A model generated the notes under the pieces. That model worked only from the letters and a program-made list of their open reading frames with translations. It made no database searches and was not told where the DNA came from. Source: Baffinella frigidus (lineage: Eukaryota; Cryptophyceae; Cryptomonadales; Baffinellaceae). Taken from it: a stretch of 10,938 nt of DNA. Position numbers and translations under genes: made by a program. How positions within the stretch are numbered: the first letter of the stretch is position 1; every line of letters starts with the position of its first letter. The stretch lies in assembly GCA_026770585.1 (NCBI GenBank), contig MU646962.1, positions 59,921-70,858 on the forward strand. The letters run 5' to 3'. This document shows positions 10,927 to 10,938 of this stretch, one piece after another.

Positions 10927-10938
10927 AAGGGAGAGGGA
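10791..10938. repeat. GA-rich microsatellite to window edge
   Basis: Interrupted GAGAGA/GGGAGA repeats, CT-rich on the minus strand. Confidence 0.95.

Larger units (their letters stand above)
10066..10938. other. Right-end low-complexity region
   Basis: Follows the stop of the plus-strand gene. 10066-10440 is mixed sequence with no supported gene (probably 3' UTR or intergenic; its plus-strand ORFs have no family signature). Beyond that it is CT-rich then GA-rich simple sequence, apart from one possible minus-strand exon near 10657-10741. Confidence 0.45.

Noticed and set aside
10791-10938. Replication origin or attachment site in the GA tract
   Set aside because: It is simple sequence only. 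Nothing beyond base composition suggests such a role.

Overview
The window is nuclear DNA from a eukaryote with intron-containing genes. Signs of this are degenerate TTTAGGG-type telomere-like repeats, GA/CT microsatellites, GC-rich exons in more AT-rich non-coding DNA, and protein domains that appear only after splicing. A TTTAGGG-type motif together with PDZ and PX domains suggests a protist or microalga rather than a land plant. Candidates are dinoflagellate, chromerid, cryptophyte, haptophyte or green-algal lineages; I cannot choose among them. No bacterial operon, rRNA, tRNA or CRISPR array was seen.

Main reading: the minus strand from about 8364 leftwards carries a gene whose exons are too short for simple ORF finding. 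I assembled 12 exons (8364 to 2933) by following domain consensus and intron phase. Every junction is phase-compatible and the sum is 1473 nt, or 491 codons. The product starts with a basic N-terminal region, then a PDZ domain (about residues 95-172), a PX phosphoinositide-binding domain (about 222-342), a Ser/Gly linker and a His/Gln-rich low-complexity segment. Further left on the same strand, two exons (1002-843 and 594-496) encode an unmistakable BACK domain. They may be the C-terminal part of the same gene or a second gene; the exons linking them across 1003-2932 are unresolved.

All five telomere-like tracts lie in the introns of this strand. Each ends within about 15 nt of a 3' splice site, and each has the C-rich (CCCTAAA) strand in the sense of the transcript. 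One 115-nt intron is almost pure telomere-like repeat. Other introns hold dispersed repeat families (three copies of one, two of another), tandem duplications, a 74-nt hairpin and CT microsatellites.

Region 8365-8874 is an AT-rich divergent intergenic segment with nested inverted repeats built on TTTTCCGAT and a 20-bp phased repeat. To its right, on the plus strand, a two-exon gene (8875-9562 joined to 9761-10065, 330 aa) encodes an unrecognised protein with an N-terminal hydrophobic segment. The right end (10066-10938) is low-complexity CT/GA-rich DNA with one possible minus-strand exon.

No alignments or gene predictors could be run. Domain calls rest on reading the translations, and splice sites are inferences.
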